Assembly: GCF_963678635.1 (NCBI RefSeq)
Contig: NC_087068.1
Location: forward strand, 22,842,388-22,906,387
Direction of reading: 5' to 3'
DNA length: 64,000 bases
Origin: Symsagittifera roscoffensis
Lineage: Eukaryota > Xenacoelomorpha > Acoela > Convolutidae
Part shown: piece after piece, positions 11,399-24,844 of the stretch
How the letters are laid out: each line of letters starts with the position of its first letter
Position numbering within the stretch: the stretch's first letter is position 1
The notes under the pieces: generated by a model
What the model saw: the letters and a program-made list of their open reading frames with translations, nothing else
Told to the model about the DNA's origin: nothing
Database searches by the model: none
Translations under genes and position numbers: made by a program

Positions 11399-12469
11399 CT
11401 AGATCAAAAATTAATGATTCGATAGTTGAATAGAATTTATGGCTATTCTACAAGAGAACATTTATCCCTTCAAGAGAATCCTCTACAAGAGAAAAAAATT
11501 CAATTCAATTACTATACACTAGGGGCCCAGCTGAAAGCTGGAGAGACCTGTTTGATTATTTTAATATTGATTATTTTAAAATTGTTTTAAAATTTCAGGT
11601 TTCTCAAGTCGATAGCGCCCTTCCTACGCAAAAAAAGTGAAAGAGAAGCTTATGCATTCATTGGTAACGTTTTCGGAACCATACAACTTTTTAAGTTCCC
11701 TATTTAGAAGGATAGCCCGCGGCCGATAGACGTCGTTCTGGCGGGGGAGGAGAGATCATACAAAAAATCGTCCTCCCCCTTGTTCTAATACACCTTTGAG
11801 GACTAGAATTGAAGTATATAAATGATTAAAGTGAGAGATACAGATTTTTAATGATACCTCTGAATTGATCTATGAGCGCATCAGGTGACATTTTCAATAC
11901 ATCATTGCTTCCACACAAGATGACAATGGTGTCGTACTGATCGATTGGCGCATGTTTTAAGTGATTTATGACCTCCCATTAAACGGGCCTTTCACAGTGC
12001 GACAAGGCAAACCGTATCAATCATGGTTACATGCTAAATATATTTAAAATAAAATCATATGCACAATGCTTCAACAATGTGAATAATTATTCACTAGAAT
12101 TAAGTGAAATGTGTGTTTCACAAACCAGCTAACATTAATGAAATAAAGTAATTTTCATTTTTCTAACGACTCTTTAATTTTCGAATTAATTAAATTTTGT
12201 CCAAGCATTGCAAATATGACTATAATATGTTGACTATAACTGACATCACAAAAACGTTCTGGAACAAACCGACCTGATTAAAGAGAACTAGCGTAACTCG
12301 TTCAACTTCTCGTTGGACTTCTTCAAACCATACAAAAAAACTCAACAGAAAGCCAATAGCACCAAGCAAAAGCGAGAAAACGTAAGCATAGCGGATTCCG
12401 TTGTCTAAAAAATACACACAATAAGTATATTGAATCTTTATTCCAATGCCAAAAAACTTTTAAAAAAAA

Positions 12470-13505
12470 ATTTTCCTAAGTGTACAGCTCTTCCCCGAGA
12501 CAAATTAAGGACCAGCCGCTTGGGCAGGGGAGTTTCCTACAACCTGGTCTATCGATTAAACCCTTAATCCTAAATCTGGATGGGTAGTTTTTGAGGAAAT
12601 CGACAATTTCCGAAAAAAAGGCCAAAAAAGTCAAAAAAGAGACTTTTCTTAAGTCTATAGCTCTTCCCCTAGGCAAGTTAAGGACCAGCCGCTTGTGCGG
12701 GGGAGTTTCCTACAACCTGGTTTATCGATTAAACCCTTAATTTCAAACCTGGATGGGTAGTTTTTGAGGAAATCGATAATTTCCAAAAAAAATAGGCAAA
12801 AAAATAAAAAAAGTGACTTTTCCTAAGTCTATAGCTCTTCCCCTAAGCAAATTAGGGACCAGCCGCTTGGGCAGGGGAGTTTCCTACAACCTGGTTTATC
12901 GATTAAACCCTTAATCTCAAATCTGGATGGGTAGTTTTTGAAGAAATCGAAAAAGTTTGAAAAAATGGCCTAAAAACCGAAAAATTGACTATTCCCAAGT
13001 GTATAGCTCTTCCCCTAGACAAATTAGGGACAAGCCGTTTGTGTAGGGGGGGGGGTTCCTACAACCTGGTCTATCGATTAAACCCTTAATCCCAAATCTG
13101 GACGGGTAGTTTTTGAGGAAATCGGAAAGATTTGAAAAAAGGCCAAAAAAGTCAAAAAAGTGACTTTTCCTAAGTCTATAGCTCTTCCCCTAGGCAAGTT
13201 AAGGACCAGCCGCTTGTGCGGGGGAGTTTCCTACAACCTGTTTTATCGATTTAACCCTTAATTCCAAATCTGGATGGGTAGTTTTTGAGGAAATCGATAA
13301 TTTCCGAAAAAATAGGCAAAAAAATCAAAAAAGTGACTTTTCCTAAGTCTATAGCTCTTCCCCTAAGCAAATTAGGGACCAGCCGCTTGTGCATGGGAGT
13401 TTCCTACAACCTGGTCTATCGATTAAACCCTTAATCCCAAATCTGGACGGGTCGTTTTTGAGGAAATCGAAAATTTCCGAAAAAATGGGCAAAAAGTGAA
13501 AAAAG
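12470..13505. repeat. Tandem array, about 173-bp unit, six copies
   Basis: The phrase AGCTCTTCCCC starts at 12486, 12659, 12833, 13005, 13180 and 13353, so the period is 172-175 bases. Each unit carries GGGGAGTTTCCTACAACCTG, ATCGATTAAACCCTTAAT, a GGGTAGTTTTTGAGGAAATCG stretch and an A-rich end. Units are similar but not identical. The array lies in the intron between exons 7 and 8 of the minus-strand gene. The unit is close to nucleosome length. Confidence 0.9.
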
Positions 13506-13970
13506 TACCGAGTTGTGAAGCTTTTCTAAGACCGTAGGGGGTGGGGTAGGGTAAAAATTGCCCTAAATTTTATGCAGGCAGGTAGGTGAAACGCTACTGA
13601 ATCCATTGGTACCACTTTTATGAGAATTTGACGGGTAGTTTTTTGGGAAAAAAAAAACCAGATCTCATCTGGAAAAAAAAAACGTTTTCATAATACCTGT
13701 TTAATAAATCAAACAGGAACAAGAAAAATATTTCATCTGAAAATCCAAAAAAATAGGTTGTTATTACTCTTTTGAAAAAAATATCAATCAATTTTTTTGT
13801 TGAATACTTTCTTTTTTCATTCTTTTAGTTGCCGAGAAATTCCGGACATCAAGTCTATAAATAGTCTTATTTGAAATATATTTTCGACATTGGTCGCATT
13901 CGATTCATTAGCAGACAAATCACTCTTTATAACTACACTTATGAAAATAAATAGTGAACTTAGAACTTAC

Positions 13971-16192
13971 TGAAGTTTCGTCTTCGCTGCCACGCCTCTT
14001 TTTGCTCTTCGAGTCCCTCTTGCCTCCTCCAGCCCCACTCTCGTCCCCCTCTGACCCCTCCTCCTCCCCCTCCTCTCCTTCTTCCATTCCCTCTTCATCC
14101 AGAAGGACACAGTTCCTCTTCTGTCTCAAGTAGGCGTTCTCAAATGCCAGCGCTGTTTTGTCAGTCACTTGAGGGGCCTAATTGGGAAATGTTTTTAACA
14201 GCGGCCTTATGAAGTTTTTGACTGCGTTGGAGCAATATTTGTTCGATAAAAATTTGTGACGGAATCTTTGGCTTTCATTTCAGTAAGAAAGAAAAAAACT
14301 CGGCTGCCTCTTGATTTTTAAATTTATTGTTTTAAAAATTTATTTAAAGTTTAAATTTCAATCAGAAACTAAATTGATGAAACTTCTCCGAGTTATTTTT
14401 TGTGTTGTGCCACCAAGGATTTTACTCGCCTCTCACGGAGGAGTGAGAGAGCGTGACGAGTCACCGAGTATCTTACCCACCTCCCCCTTGCCGAACTCCT
14501 TGTCGATTATCTTCTGCAACTCCTTCCTGTCCAACTGCACCCCTTCCATATCTTTACCGCCTGCTCCCCCTCCTTTGGTGTCCCTGGATGCCCTGGATTT
14601 AGATTTGGACTGGCGTGATTTGTTCGCTTTGGCCTCCAGTGCCTGGTACACTTTATTCAGAACTGCTTTCGCTTTTTTCATCTCTTTGCGCTTAGCACCT
14701 AAAATTAATGTTGAGTGTTATGAAGACAGTTTATTCATTGGGCATCACTTTATTAGAGCTATATTGCGTATTTATATGCTGTTCTGGGCATGGCCTGATC
14801 TAAAATTTTTACGAGTCGTGGAGGGTTTTTTATAGTAATATCAAACATTGTTTATTTTGTACATCTACCATTTCTAAAGCTTTCCTTAAACAAACGTCAA
14901 GTATACGCAATTTTGGCAAAAAGATATATGTACCGAAATCAAATTTTGTGAACTGAAATTGAGCCCAGAACACTGATTTTGGGCACTTATTGGAAGGTTT
15001 TGAGCACGGAGGATTTAGAATTTTCTCGAGGGCAGGCTTGATGGGGGACGGAGTAGGGGATTTTGGGAGTTTGAAAAATTCTATAACAGGCCTCTTTAAA
15101 CCTTTTTTGATTAAAATAAAGAGGGCAAAATACCGTTTCTGTGCTTATTTACGGAAAGTTTTTAAACGTTTTTGACCAAAAACAACCGCTTCAAAATTCG
15201 CGTGAACCCCCTTAGAACATTTTTACGGTAATTCGGCCGAATGTTTTAATGTCTTAATATAGTGCCAAAGGAGCACCAACCCTTTAGGTGGTGAGATGGT
15301 CAATTTTCTGAAAATTTCGTTCCTTTAGAAAAACTCTAGGGTCGGTCAGCATAAAATGGATAGCATCAAATATTATCAAAAAGGGACTTTTTGGGTTTTT
15401 TGGGTGGTGCGAGAGTCGATCTCCTCTATATCTGCCCCTGCATGTAGCAGATAATGCATACCTGAGGGTGACAGCCATTCCGGATGTCCATTATCTTGTT
15501 GGTTTTGAGGTTGTTGATTGTAATTGTTGTTCACACTCTGTGGTGCACCTCCTTTGTTGGCTTGACTACTCGCCCTCGAGAAACTCTGCATGGCTGTGAC
15601 CATGTCCTCTTCTTGCGACACACTCGGCTGTTTTCGGCTATCGTTTTTGTTGAAAGTGGCTGAAACAGATTGGTTTATTGGAGCTTGGAGCTCACAGCTT
15701 CTTTTTTGAAACAAAATGCGCCTTTTTTGTTGTTTTCTGCTGTCTGAGAACCATTTGACTGCACTTGGCTAAAATCTTAAAAATCAGTATAATAAATGAA
15801 AGACGAAAAAATACAAACGCAGTGAAGGTTTGGAAATACATATAAATTTAGGGTCTCAAAGGCAGTTTTGCCAAGCTTTTTCTGTGGCATGATTTTAAAT
15901 TTTGTCTTTACTGATTTCAATTTGTACCACATTTGAGCGTCTGTGAGCTTCTGCGACAACAAGTTCGTACCGTAAGACGGTGGGCGCGATTGTGACCCCT
16001 GACCTTGGCCTTGACCGCCGGTTGACCTGTGCGGGTGCAGCCTATTGGGATCATTGCCCTGTTGCTGTTGGTCATCACTGTCTTGGGGCACTGAGACAAG
16101 TTGCGACTCTCGCACGTCCTCCGCATCCTCCTGGGTGACAGCATCAGCATCGGCAGGTTCAGTTTCCCCATCAGCTGACTGTGCCTCGCCAC
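13971..16192 (-). CDS. Two-TM, Ser/Lys-rich protein gene: exons 4 to 7
   Basis: Exons read by splice sites and phase: exon 4 15971-16192, exon 5 15462-15659, exon 6 14481-14698, exon 7 13971-14177. Exon 4 is acidic then Gln/Gly/Pro-rich. Exon 5 is Asn/Gln-rich with HPEWLSPS at its end. Exon 6 begins with a basic helix (KRKEMKKAKAVLNKVYQALE) and ends in KIIDKEFGKGE. Exon 7 has an acidic Glu/Gly run followed by KRDSKSKKRRG. Exon 4 has a second possible donor at 15911 and exon 6 another at 14476; those chosen are the ones that keep phase with the next exon. No known domain is recognised in this part. Confidence 0.65.
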
Positions 16193-17334
16193 CTGCAGAA
16201 GATGAAGACTTTCATCCACAAAAAACACAAAGATAGCCGGTTGCTGTGCAAGTAGCACAATTTTTTGACAATTGTGATTTTTATAACGATGAAACTTAAA
16301 GTAAGAAATGTTTCGGATTTTTTTTTGGATTTGGAGTTTGTTGTTGTTAAATGATATTTATATATAGTTGGTGAATTGCTTACCAGAGCCAATAAAAAAG
16401 CTGCAATATAAAAATGCAAGAAAAAGTAAATGGAAATTCAATCTGAAATTTTTAGTCTAAAAGTTTGTCCGAAAATTTAAAACATCACCTGACATGTGGA
16501 AAAGAGTAACGAACGCAAAGAAACAGAAAAAAAACTGAAATATTTTTTGAAAAATCTTCAACTTTTGTATAAAAATAGATTGCCTTAAAGCTCTTTAAAT
16601 TTATAAAACATTGTGTGATGGCACTTTTTTGCTAAAATTAACCTAATTTGAGAAATTCATCACTAAGAAATTTTTTTTCGCTAGAAAATCTGATAATTAA
16701 ATTCCATTTATGAAATTAGAAAACGATCACGTTTTTCGTGACTTTTATACTTTGCTGTTTGCTAGTGGACACTAGTGGACACTACTTTCATAAACGGATA
16801 CTACATTTTAGTTCCTTCCCATTTTTCGAGAGTGCTCGGAACAATACGCTAGTCAAATAAAGGTTAAAATTATGGCCACACGAAAGGTTAAAAATATGAC
16901 ATCAAAAATTGTTATCCTGCAAGGTTTTTCCTACAAAATTGTGCATTGAAGTTAAATTTTATGCATTATTATAAGTTGATTATGGCATCAACTGTCTGTT
17001 GAACCTAAAGAAAATCAAAATTCTAGGTTGGGAAATGTTGGTCCACTTCAAGTAACAAGTGATCTCAAATAACATGACATCAGTTGTATCAAGATTTCTG
17101 GCGTTTTAAAAGCTGTTGCACCAAATAATATATCGAATTCATCTCAAGTAAGGTTTGATAGGAATGAAAATTAATTATCAAATTTTACTTGGGAATTTGA
17201 CAGTATTTATTTTAAAAAAAAGCTTTGTTGAATATATAAAGGGCTTTCCGTTGAACTGCTTTTACTTTATTTGACTTTCGGAAAAAAGATCTCGACTATT
17301 TCCCCTCATTTTCAAAACGATATTTAAGCCCAAA

Positions 17335-17549
17335 TGATAAAATGTTACTTTGTTGTAGCTAATTCTAAATTAAAACTATTAAAAAGAATAAGGAATTAAG
17401 ATTAATTAGTCGGTGGGTTAAAACATTAAAACTATGAAAGATCATTCTCTCCGCCGGAGAGAATGGCCAATGAAGGTCATATCAGAGTGACCAGTTAATT
17501 AAACTAATATGTTTCGCAGTAATTGCAAAACATGATGTAAATCACAACA
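17335..17549 (-). repeat. Element A 3' LTR
   Basis: On the minus strand it begins TGTTGTG and ends TTTTATCA. It contains a strong inverted repeat, CTCTCCGCCGGAGAG, around 17448-17462. A short purine run, AGGGGAA, lies directly upstream of it (about 17550-17556, reversed) and is the polypurine-tract candidate. Confidence 0.9.
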
Positions 17550-18034
17550 TTCCCCTAAGCAGGAAAACATTTTTAAATTACGAATAAAATAAAGCACCAT
17601 GACTAACTAAGTCTGACTCCTTTCTCCCCCTTTAAGGACGAGGAAAAGAAAAAGTTTAAGCGCCGTAAATAAGGAACTGACACTAACTGAAGCGCCCCTA
17701 TGGGATTAAATACAGCAACTATAACTGTGAGAATGATTATCCGGATTCCGACGGATAAGGGCTGGGTTAAGAAGTTAGAATGCGATGAAGTTGTCACCAA
17801 GTTTTATGGGTGGAGCATTGATTTGCGATACACAAACTAGAGGGAAGTCGACTTAGAGAAATTTTAAGAGCACCAGATGATGTTTTCCTTTACTGATGAT
17901 TTATCCGAAGGATTTTTGATGAAGTACTCAAGTTTACTGATCAACATTTTGATACCTGAAGATTAGCACCGGTTTATAGGGTAATATGTGCTCCTTGATA
18001 TGCCAATATAACAGATTAGGGTAAAGCTAAATGT

Positions 18035-21000
18035 TTATAAAGTTTTATAATCATTTAGAAAGTTTTCAAGTTCAGTGTTAAAAAGTTCGCTGTCTAGATC
18101 AGAATGATCTCCAAAATTTTCTACTTCCATCCTCAGCGATTCGTCAGTTGATGAGATTGACATTTGGTCTGAAGATGTTGGATTTGAGTCTAGGACAATT
18201 AACTCCGCCGGAGTCGTCTTGTTGTTGGTCTCGTGTGATTCCTCAATTTCTATCACGATAGGATCGGCCGCAGAACCGGAGGCTTCTTGAACGTTCTCTA
18301 CGGCATCAATAAAATAACGTTTGCCATAAAATTTTGGTGGGCCGACATTTCTACTAGAACGGCGGATGGTAGGAGGAATTTTACCGGATATGATGGTAGG
18401 ATTGGGAGGTGTAGCACACTCGTCAGTTGAGTCGCTTATCTCGTACACCGGAAAATCTGTAACTGAGTTGTTATCCGTTGGATTACATTCGTCTTGCAGG
18501 TCCTGTTGTTCGATGGTGTCTTTGTCCTCTCCCTGGTTCACGGTTCTCTGTTCCGCAGTACTAGGTGTTCGGCAAGCGGGTATTATGCTTATTGGGCACT
18601 CGTAAGATTGGTCCATAGATTGTTCTCTGTTAGGGTCAATGTCGTTTTCTAAAATCTCAGATTTTATTTCAGGATTTGTTACAGCGGAATTAGAATTATT
18701 TCCGATTGAGAGGTGAGGTGTATTTGAGTCTGAAATAAAGCGTTCTCTGGCTACGTCTCTACAAGGGAAACCGCCCGCTATCCATTCCCATTCACTAGTA
18801 TCCGAAATATCCGAAGGAATTAGCATAGATTCATCCGAAGCAAGGTAACCTGGAGGAGTTGATGACTTCTTTGAGTGGCGTGTTTGTCTTCTTGTAGATT
18901 TGTGTGATGACCCTGATATGCGTGTCCTAGTTAAGTTGTCGGATGGGGTCGGATCCAATTGTCTGGTCATTTTTTTGGTTGGCATTTTTGATCTTGGTTT
19001 CCGTGTTGGGCCTTCCTGTTTCTGACCTACTTCAACATTAGCAATAGGAAAATACGGGAATGAAATGTTTCCTTTAAAAGGTCTGATTTTATTTGAGGTA
19101 GAAATAGGAATCGCAATGTCGGATTTTCGTATTATTTTTCCGTCGGATAACTCTACTGTCGAAGTGGATGAATTTATAATTCTTTTATTTAGTTCCTTAT
19201 AGAAACAGTCTCGGTTTATGTTACCGTTAGATTTCCGAAGGATTTTACCTTTGAATGGACTTTTGATTGGTAGTCTATTGGAGGTGATTTTCGAGGATGA
19301 AGCATAGTCTGTGTCGTAGCCTTTTTCAGTCGAGCTTTGGTTCTTCTTGGCTATCAAATCGTCCTTGTAGCCGTCCTCTAGTCTATCATCCGCGTTCCAA
19401 TCTTTAGCTCGTTCCTTAGACAGTATTGATTTCTCTTTGTCTAAAATTCCAAAGGAGGGTTTACCAGAAGCTATTTTTTTCCAAATAGTATTTGGTTTTC
19501 TGTTATAGTGAATCTCGAAGGGTGAACATTTAATTTTTGATTGATAGGTAGAGCGTAAATTCCAGATGATTTTTGAAACGGCATTTTGCAGTGTACATTT
19601 ATGATTTTCTTTTGAAATAGCCAGTAGTTTGACTTTCACAGTGTGTACTAATTTTTCGACTAATCCGCTGGAACGATGGTCGCCAACTGTACAAAAGATT
19701 ATTTTGATGTTGTTGGAATCACAGAATAATTTAATGTCTTGGCTTGAAAAGCAAGTAGCATGATCTACCCTTATAGAATAAGGTATTCCGTGTAAGAATA
19801 TGTAGTCTTGTAAAAATTCCTTTAACTGTTTTTGAAGAAGTAGACGATGTAGTTTTTGCCGACGGAAATTTAGAAAATCTGTCAATGCAAAGTAAAATGT
19901 ATTTATTTGACCCCCAATAAGAATCCAAAGGACCAGCGAAATCTAAATTAAGTTCTTCGTTTGGTTCCGATAATGGAGGAAGTTCACTAATTTGTGAATT
20001 AGGGATAACAGTTTTCAAAATCTTACCCGCCGATGTACACTCTGAGCAATTTATTCCGTGAAAGTAAATTTGTCTGTTAATATGGGGCCACCAGATGTAT
20101 TGGGCCAAATATTTCATTCCTAATTGACCTGGATGTGTTTCGTGAAGGGTCTTCATCATCGCGTTTCGTAAAGTAAATGGAATAACGAGTTTGCCGTCCA
20201 TGTAGAGTAATCCGTCGGATTCGTGTAGGTCGCGGGTGAAATGTTTGAAATACGGAGAATCTGCATTAATCTTCTCCACCTTATTTTGAAGTGCTTTAAC
20301 AATTGGACTATACATGGGATCGTCTTCAGTCAAGAGAGCTACTAACTTGGCGTTATATAAAATATTTAAATCCAAGGGTCGATCCGGCAACTTCAAATTT
20401 TCACGGTTTTTTTCTTTAACGAGATTAGCATGATCTGGTAAGAGCTGGAAGTCTAAATCTACAGAAATACCGGAAGTGGTGGGATTAATTACAATATTCT
20501 TATTATTAATATTAACAGTATCTACAATTTTTTTATCTACAGTTGAATTAATAAAACTACGGTTAAAGATTAAAAAATAAAGAAATGCGGAGTTAGAAAT
20601 GGAAATAATTAATGTATTTGTATTAGAATAATCCATTGGAATGCAATTTGAGGTACAAAATTCTGTTCTTTTGTGATTAAATGAACAAATTGGAAAAGAG
20701 GAGTTAATAAGTTTTAGTACTGCTGCTATTAGGTAATTACGTAAAAAAGCGTAATCGGAATTTTCCAGATTAGAACCAATGGCTGAGCAGGTAGTTCTTA
20801 TTTTCTCCGACGGATTTAATGATTTATTAATCTTGTTAATATTTGCTACTACGAATTCCTCGTCGTAATGTGACATTGGAAGAGCTTTTCCGGATGGAAT
20901 TCTAGAAATAAGGTCAGTGAAACCCATATCTTTTCCTGCCATATGTTTGATTGTGAAATTAAAAGGTAATAATCTGTCTATCCATCTTGTTAATCTACTG

Positions 21001-23880
21001 TGGTAGGTTTTGTTTCCGTGGTTTGGTGATAGGGCAGATTATATAGCTTTGTGATTGGTAATTACTTCGAAATCTGATCCGTAAAGGTAGTTCTTATAAT
21101 GTTTGACAGCCCATACAACCCCTAGTAGTTCGAGCTCGTTCGTAGAATATTTAGACTCATGTGGGTTTAAAAAGCGTGAAGCAAATGAGATTGTTTTCCA
21201 ATTGTTCCCGTGGAATTGTTTGAGCGAAGCTCCGAGTCCATTATGTGACGCGTCAGTTTTTACTCTAGTTTTGCGTTTTACGTCAAAATGGGTATTCTCC
21301 GTTAGGTTTACGATTTCTTCTTTAATTTTTTCAAAAGCTTTAGTATGGTCGTCATTCCATTGGAATATTGATTTTTTATTTAGGAGCAGTCGGAGTGGGC
21401 TTCCTAAGGATGCTAAATTTGGGACGAATTTAATGTATTGGTTTGTAGAACCAAAAAATGATCGTAGTTCTTTCAAATTCTTTGGAATAGGTAAATCTTT
21501 TATGGCTTTCGATTTGTCGAATAACGGGGTAATTCCTGATTTAGAGATTTTGAATCCCAACCATTCTATTTCTTTTTGAAAGAATTTACATTTTGACCAT
21601 TTTACAGCGAAGTTATATTCGTCGAGGGTAGATAAAATTTTTAACACAATATTCTTGTGGTCTAAGAATGTTCCTTTGGAAGAGATTAAAATGTCGTCTA
21701 AGTAACAGTTAGTAAATGGGATTGAACCTAACGTAGAGTCCATTACTCTTTGAAATTCGTTAGGCGTATCCCCTAGGCCGTAAAAAGCAGTTAAGAATTG
21801 TTAGGTACCCGTAATATCACCGCCCACGATACTGAAGTTACATTGGTTGCTAGTAAATTTATCTAGTGCTAATTGGCTGTACGCGTTTTTTAAGTCTAAG
21901 TTAGTAAACCACACTTCTCCAACGGAATCATTAGTAATTTGCGCCGCGACATTGTCTACCAATTCGTGAATGTTTGGCATTTGATATTTGTTCTTGTAAA
22001 TCTGTTTGTTTATGAACTTGGAATCTAAGGCTAACTTGATGGATTTGTCTTTTTTACAAGTAATGACTATTGGGCTAATAAATATGTCTTCATCGCAATT
22101 TTCTAATTTTTTAATATGTCTCTCTGCTTTAAGTCTATTGATTTCTGTCTTTACAGCGTCCAGTAAGTGAAGGGGGACTCGTCTTCCCTTTAGTTGTATT
22201 GGTTTTAAGGGTTCGTGAAAATGGGTGATTTTCATCTGATTTTTAATTTTTCCGATCCGAAGGAATAAATTTTTGAATGATTTTGATATATTTAGAATTT
22301 CCCTATCTTGGTTTGTTTGAGAGATGGAATTTATTGACTTACACTGCTTGTTAGTCTGGAAATGTGGGAAGTGTTTCTGAGAGACTTCTATCCCCACTTT
22401 TGGAAGGTTGTCATTTCCTAAGATATTTCTCTCGTGTCCTTCGGTTAGGAAGAATTGACAGTCGTTGTCTGACCAACCATTTGAAAATATCGGGAGCTTT
22501 ACCTTTCCAGTGATGTTTATGGCATTATCTGTGAATCCACAGTAGAGGTCTCTAGTTGTCTTATCCACCGGATAAATTTTCAAATAAGGGTCGCGTAACT
22601 TTAATTCGTGTAGTACGTTTTTTTTAAGGAAGCTCACCGGGCTAGCTGAATCCACTTGAATGTTTAAAATTACTTGGTTTTCTTTTCCGAGTCCAATGTT
22701 CAGTAATTTCTTCAATTCTTTTCCATCGTTATCAAAAATCGTAGTTACATTTAGTACAGAGTAATCGTCGTTTTCGCTTTGTCCAGATTCCGACCATGCG
22801 TTTATGACGCCACAACATTCTCTATCCGTGTGGCCAGTATATACATCCGGAATATTCGACGGATTAAAATCTGTATTATCTACAATTTGAGTATTTACAA
22901 TGTTTACATTTTTACGACGAGATCTACAAAGTCTGGTGAAATGCCCTTTGAATTTACAAGTAGTACAAGTCGTGTCCTTTGCTGGGCAAACTGCTAAGTG
23001 TCCTTTTGAAAATGATCCGCCACACTTCATACAGTTGTTACTTCATTCGATATTAAGAGTTGGTTCTCTTTTGACGTTAAAATGGTTGTTTGGTTTATGT
23101 ACGGATGATCCGTTGGATTTAAAATTGTTAGTTAACTTCAAGTGATTTAGAATTCCTTTTTTGTCTATGAGTGCTACATTAAGTGCTTCGCGTGGAGGGA
23201 GGGTTTCTGTTAACAATTTCCTTTGGATGTCGTAGTTTTTCATATTATTTATGAAAATATCTCTTATCCACTCTTCTTCTCCTGCGGTTATGTCGCACTT
23301 TTTTGCCATTTCAGCTAAAGCACCCCAAAATTGTTCGAGGGATTCTCTGTCGCGTTGTTTTCTATTTAACAGTTTATGTCGTTCAAATGTGACATTTGTC
23401 TTTCTTACGAAAGCGATCGCTAGGAACTCCCAGAATTCTTTAAACGAAATTTGTAAAACTTTCACCTTGGTGAATTTTTGTCCGAAGATCCTTTTTCCTT
23501 CGTTTCCCAGTGCTAGATATAAGACTGAACGTAATTTTTGTCGGCTTCTTCTATTCGCATTCCGTTAAATTTCTTGGTTTCAGTTTTTATCGAAGCTGTT
23601 TCTTCTTCGTCGTATCGTCTTTGTTCTTGAGTATTTCTCTCCATTCTCGAGCGTCTTTGAGCATCTGTTTCACCGTCCGTTGAGTTTTCCAAATTTGGAG
23701 GTAGTGGGTGTTGTCTCTCCAACGGATTGAGTAGATTTTCTATGTCTATGTTTTCCTTAGCAATTATAGCTAATTGAAATAGATCACTCCAGTCTTCCCA
23801 TGGAATGGGGGGTCTACAGTATGGTTTTGCCAAAAAGGAGGTATTCCTCTCACGTTAGATTCGTTAGTTGACTGCGCCAT
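18035..23880 (-). pseudogene. Element A gag-pol, broken
   Basis: From the first ATG (23880-23878) to the last stop (18035). A Gag capsid region (IPWEDW near its start) leads to tandem Cys/His knuckles around 22920-23033. A protease-like segment has D-S-A in place of the usual D-T/S-G (VDSASP, near 22645). Reverse transcriptase has the YLDD active site (about 21700). RNase H follows (TDASHNGLG near 21250), then an integrase with an HHCC zinc finger (20150-20060) and catalytic core. A Ser/Thr/Pro-rich tail of about 400 residues ends the frame. Lesions seen: a frameshift near 23835, another near 23520, TGA at 23045-23043, TAA at 21803-21801, TAA at 21041-21039, and a frameshift in the integrase core near 19820. 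The residues around each stop stay in one frame, so these are decay. Confidence 0.9.
23862..23879 (-). promoter_or_regulatory. Element A primer binding site
   Basis: Directly after the 5' LTR the minus strand reads TGGCGCAGTCAAC. Its complement ends in GACTGCGCCA, which resembles the 3' end of serine tRNAs used by some Drosophila Gypsy elements. The primer identity is inferred from memory of those families. Confidence 0.7.
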
Positions 23881-24094
23881 GATAAAATGTTACTTTGTTG
23901 TAGCTAATTCTAAATTAAAACTATTAAAAAGAATAAGGAATTAAGATGAATTAGTCGGTAAGTTAAAACATTAAAACTATGAGAGATCATTCTCTCCGCC
24001 GGAGAGAATGGCCAATGAAGGTCATATCAGAGTGACCAGTTAATTAAACTAATATGTTTTGCAGTAATTGCAAAACATGATGTAAATCACAACA
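23880..24094 (-). repeat. Element A 5' LTR
   Basis: It is 215 bp, with the same termini as the 3' LTR. Its last base is the A of the first gag ATG. The 97-98 percent identity to the other LTR suggests a moderately young insertion. Confidence 0.9.
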
Positions 24095-24301
24095 CCAAAA
24101 AAGTCAGCAAAAAAATGCATGTAATTCTGAAGCAGCGGCACAACCACAGCGGTTCTTCGTGATGAATTGTACACCCTGTACATTGTTCCTCTCAATTGTG
24201 GATAAGTCGTCTTAATGAAATAAGTAACAAAATTCGTATGTGCTTATACGTGTAGTTAGTCATCTATAGGGATGAAAAATCTTTAATGGGGTACAATGTA
24301 G

Positions 24302-24432
24302 CAGAGGCGGATTTCAGAGAAGGGCGTGGGGGTCGTACGCCCCCTCAGGGATTCGACGCGCTCGTTTTGCTATAATTTTATGACATCATATTTTGGCTGA
24401 CCAAACCTAAAACTTTTCTAAAGGCGCCATTA
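24302..24432 (+). mobile_element. hAT-like MITE, left part, split by element B (right part 43344-43624)
   Basis: It begins GCAGAGGCGGATTT and contains TGGCTGACCAAACCTAAAA, as in the copy at 57724-58132. The related sequence resumes right after element B and its ATTA duplication and ends near GGTCCGACCCTGCT. Element B therefore inserted into an older copy of this short repeat. Confidence 0.75.
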
Positions 24433-24842
24433 TGGAACCTGATCTAAACTATATTTTATGATTGGATAAATTAAATGTTTTACCAATGTAAAGTATTTAA
24501 TATTAACCAATCATGATCCATCTAACTAACAACCCACTTATTTGTAAGTGCTGAAGTTACTTGTAATTTCAGCACCAGAGAGATTTGAATTTAACTTAGA
24601 AATTAGTTGGACTCTCCCGAGCACTTCAGCAGCCGCAATAAACCAGTATACCCTAGATCTATTGAGCCTAGCAGAGACTAGTTAAACAACCTGAGACTAG
24701 ATAGTATAAGAGTAAGATTAGGATCGGTATTAGACTAAGAAGTTGCACGAATCTATCCGGCCGAAAATAAGATAGCGTGACGAGCAGACGGTGTACCCTA
24801 TCCGAAATTACTCTATGAGTTATACACCCCAGTCCTAACTCA
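24433..24842 (+). repeat. Element B 5' LTR
   Basis: It begins TGGAACC and ends CTAACTCA (TG...CA). It holds AATAAA at 24637-24642 and a TATAAG at 24705-24710. The order of these two makes the U3/R limits unclear. A hairpin-forming stretch, AAGTGCTGAAGTTACTTG...AATTTCAGCACC, lies near 24547-24575. Confidence 0.95.
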
Positions 24843-24844
24843 TC

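Larger units (their letters stand above)
17335..24094 (-). mobile_element. Element A: Ty3/Gypsy LTR retrotransposon, complete in outline but inactivated
   Basis: It is bounded by 215-bp LTRs and by a CCAAA duplication on both sides (17330-17334 and 24095-24099). Gag and Pol lie on the minus strand in the order capsid, zinc knuckles, protease, reverse transcriptase, RNase H, integrase, then a long disordered tail. LTRs differ at about 5 of 215 positions by eye. Three in-frame stops and at least three frameshifts break the reading frame, so it can only move with help. There is no envelope-like frame. Confidence 0.95.

Noticed and set aside
12470-13505. A CRISPR array
   Set aside because: The units are direct 173-bp repeats without unique spacers, in animal intron DNA.
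23043-23045. Programmed stop readthrough between Gag and the zinc knuckles of element A
   Set aside because: Two more in-frame stops and several frameshifts further on show general decay, so the TGA needs no special explanation.
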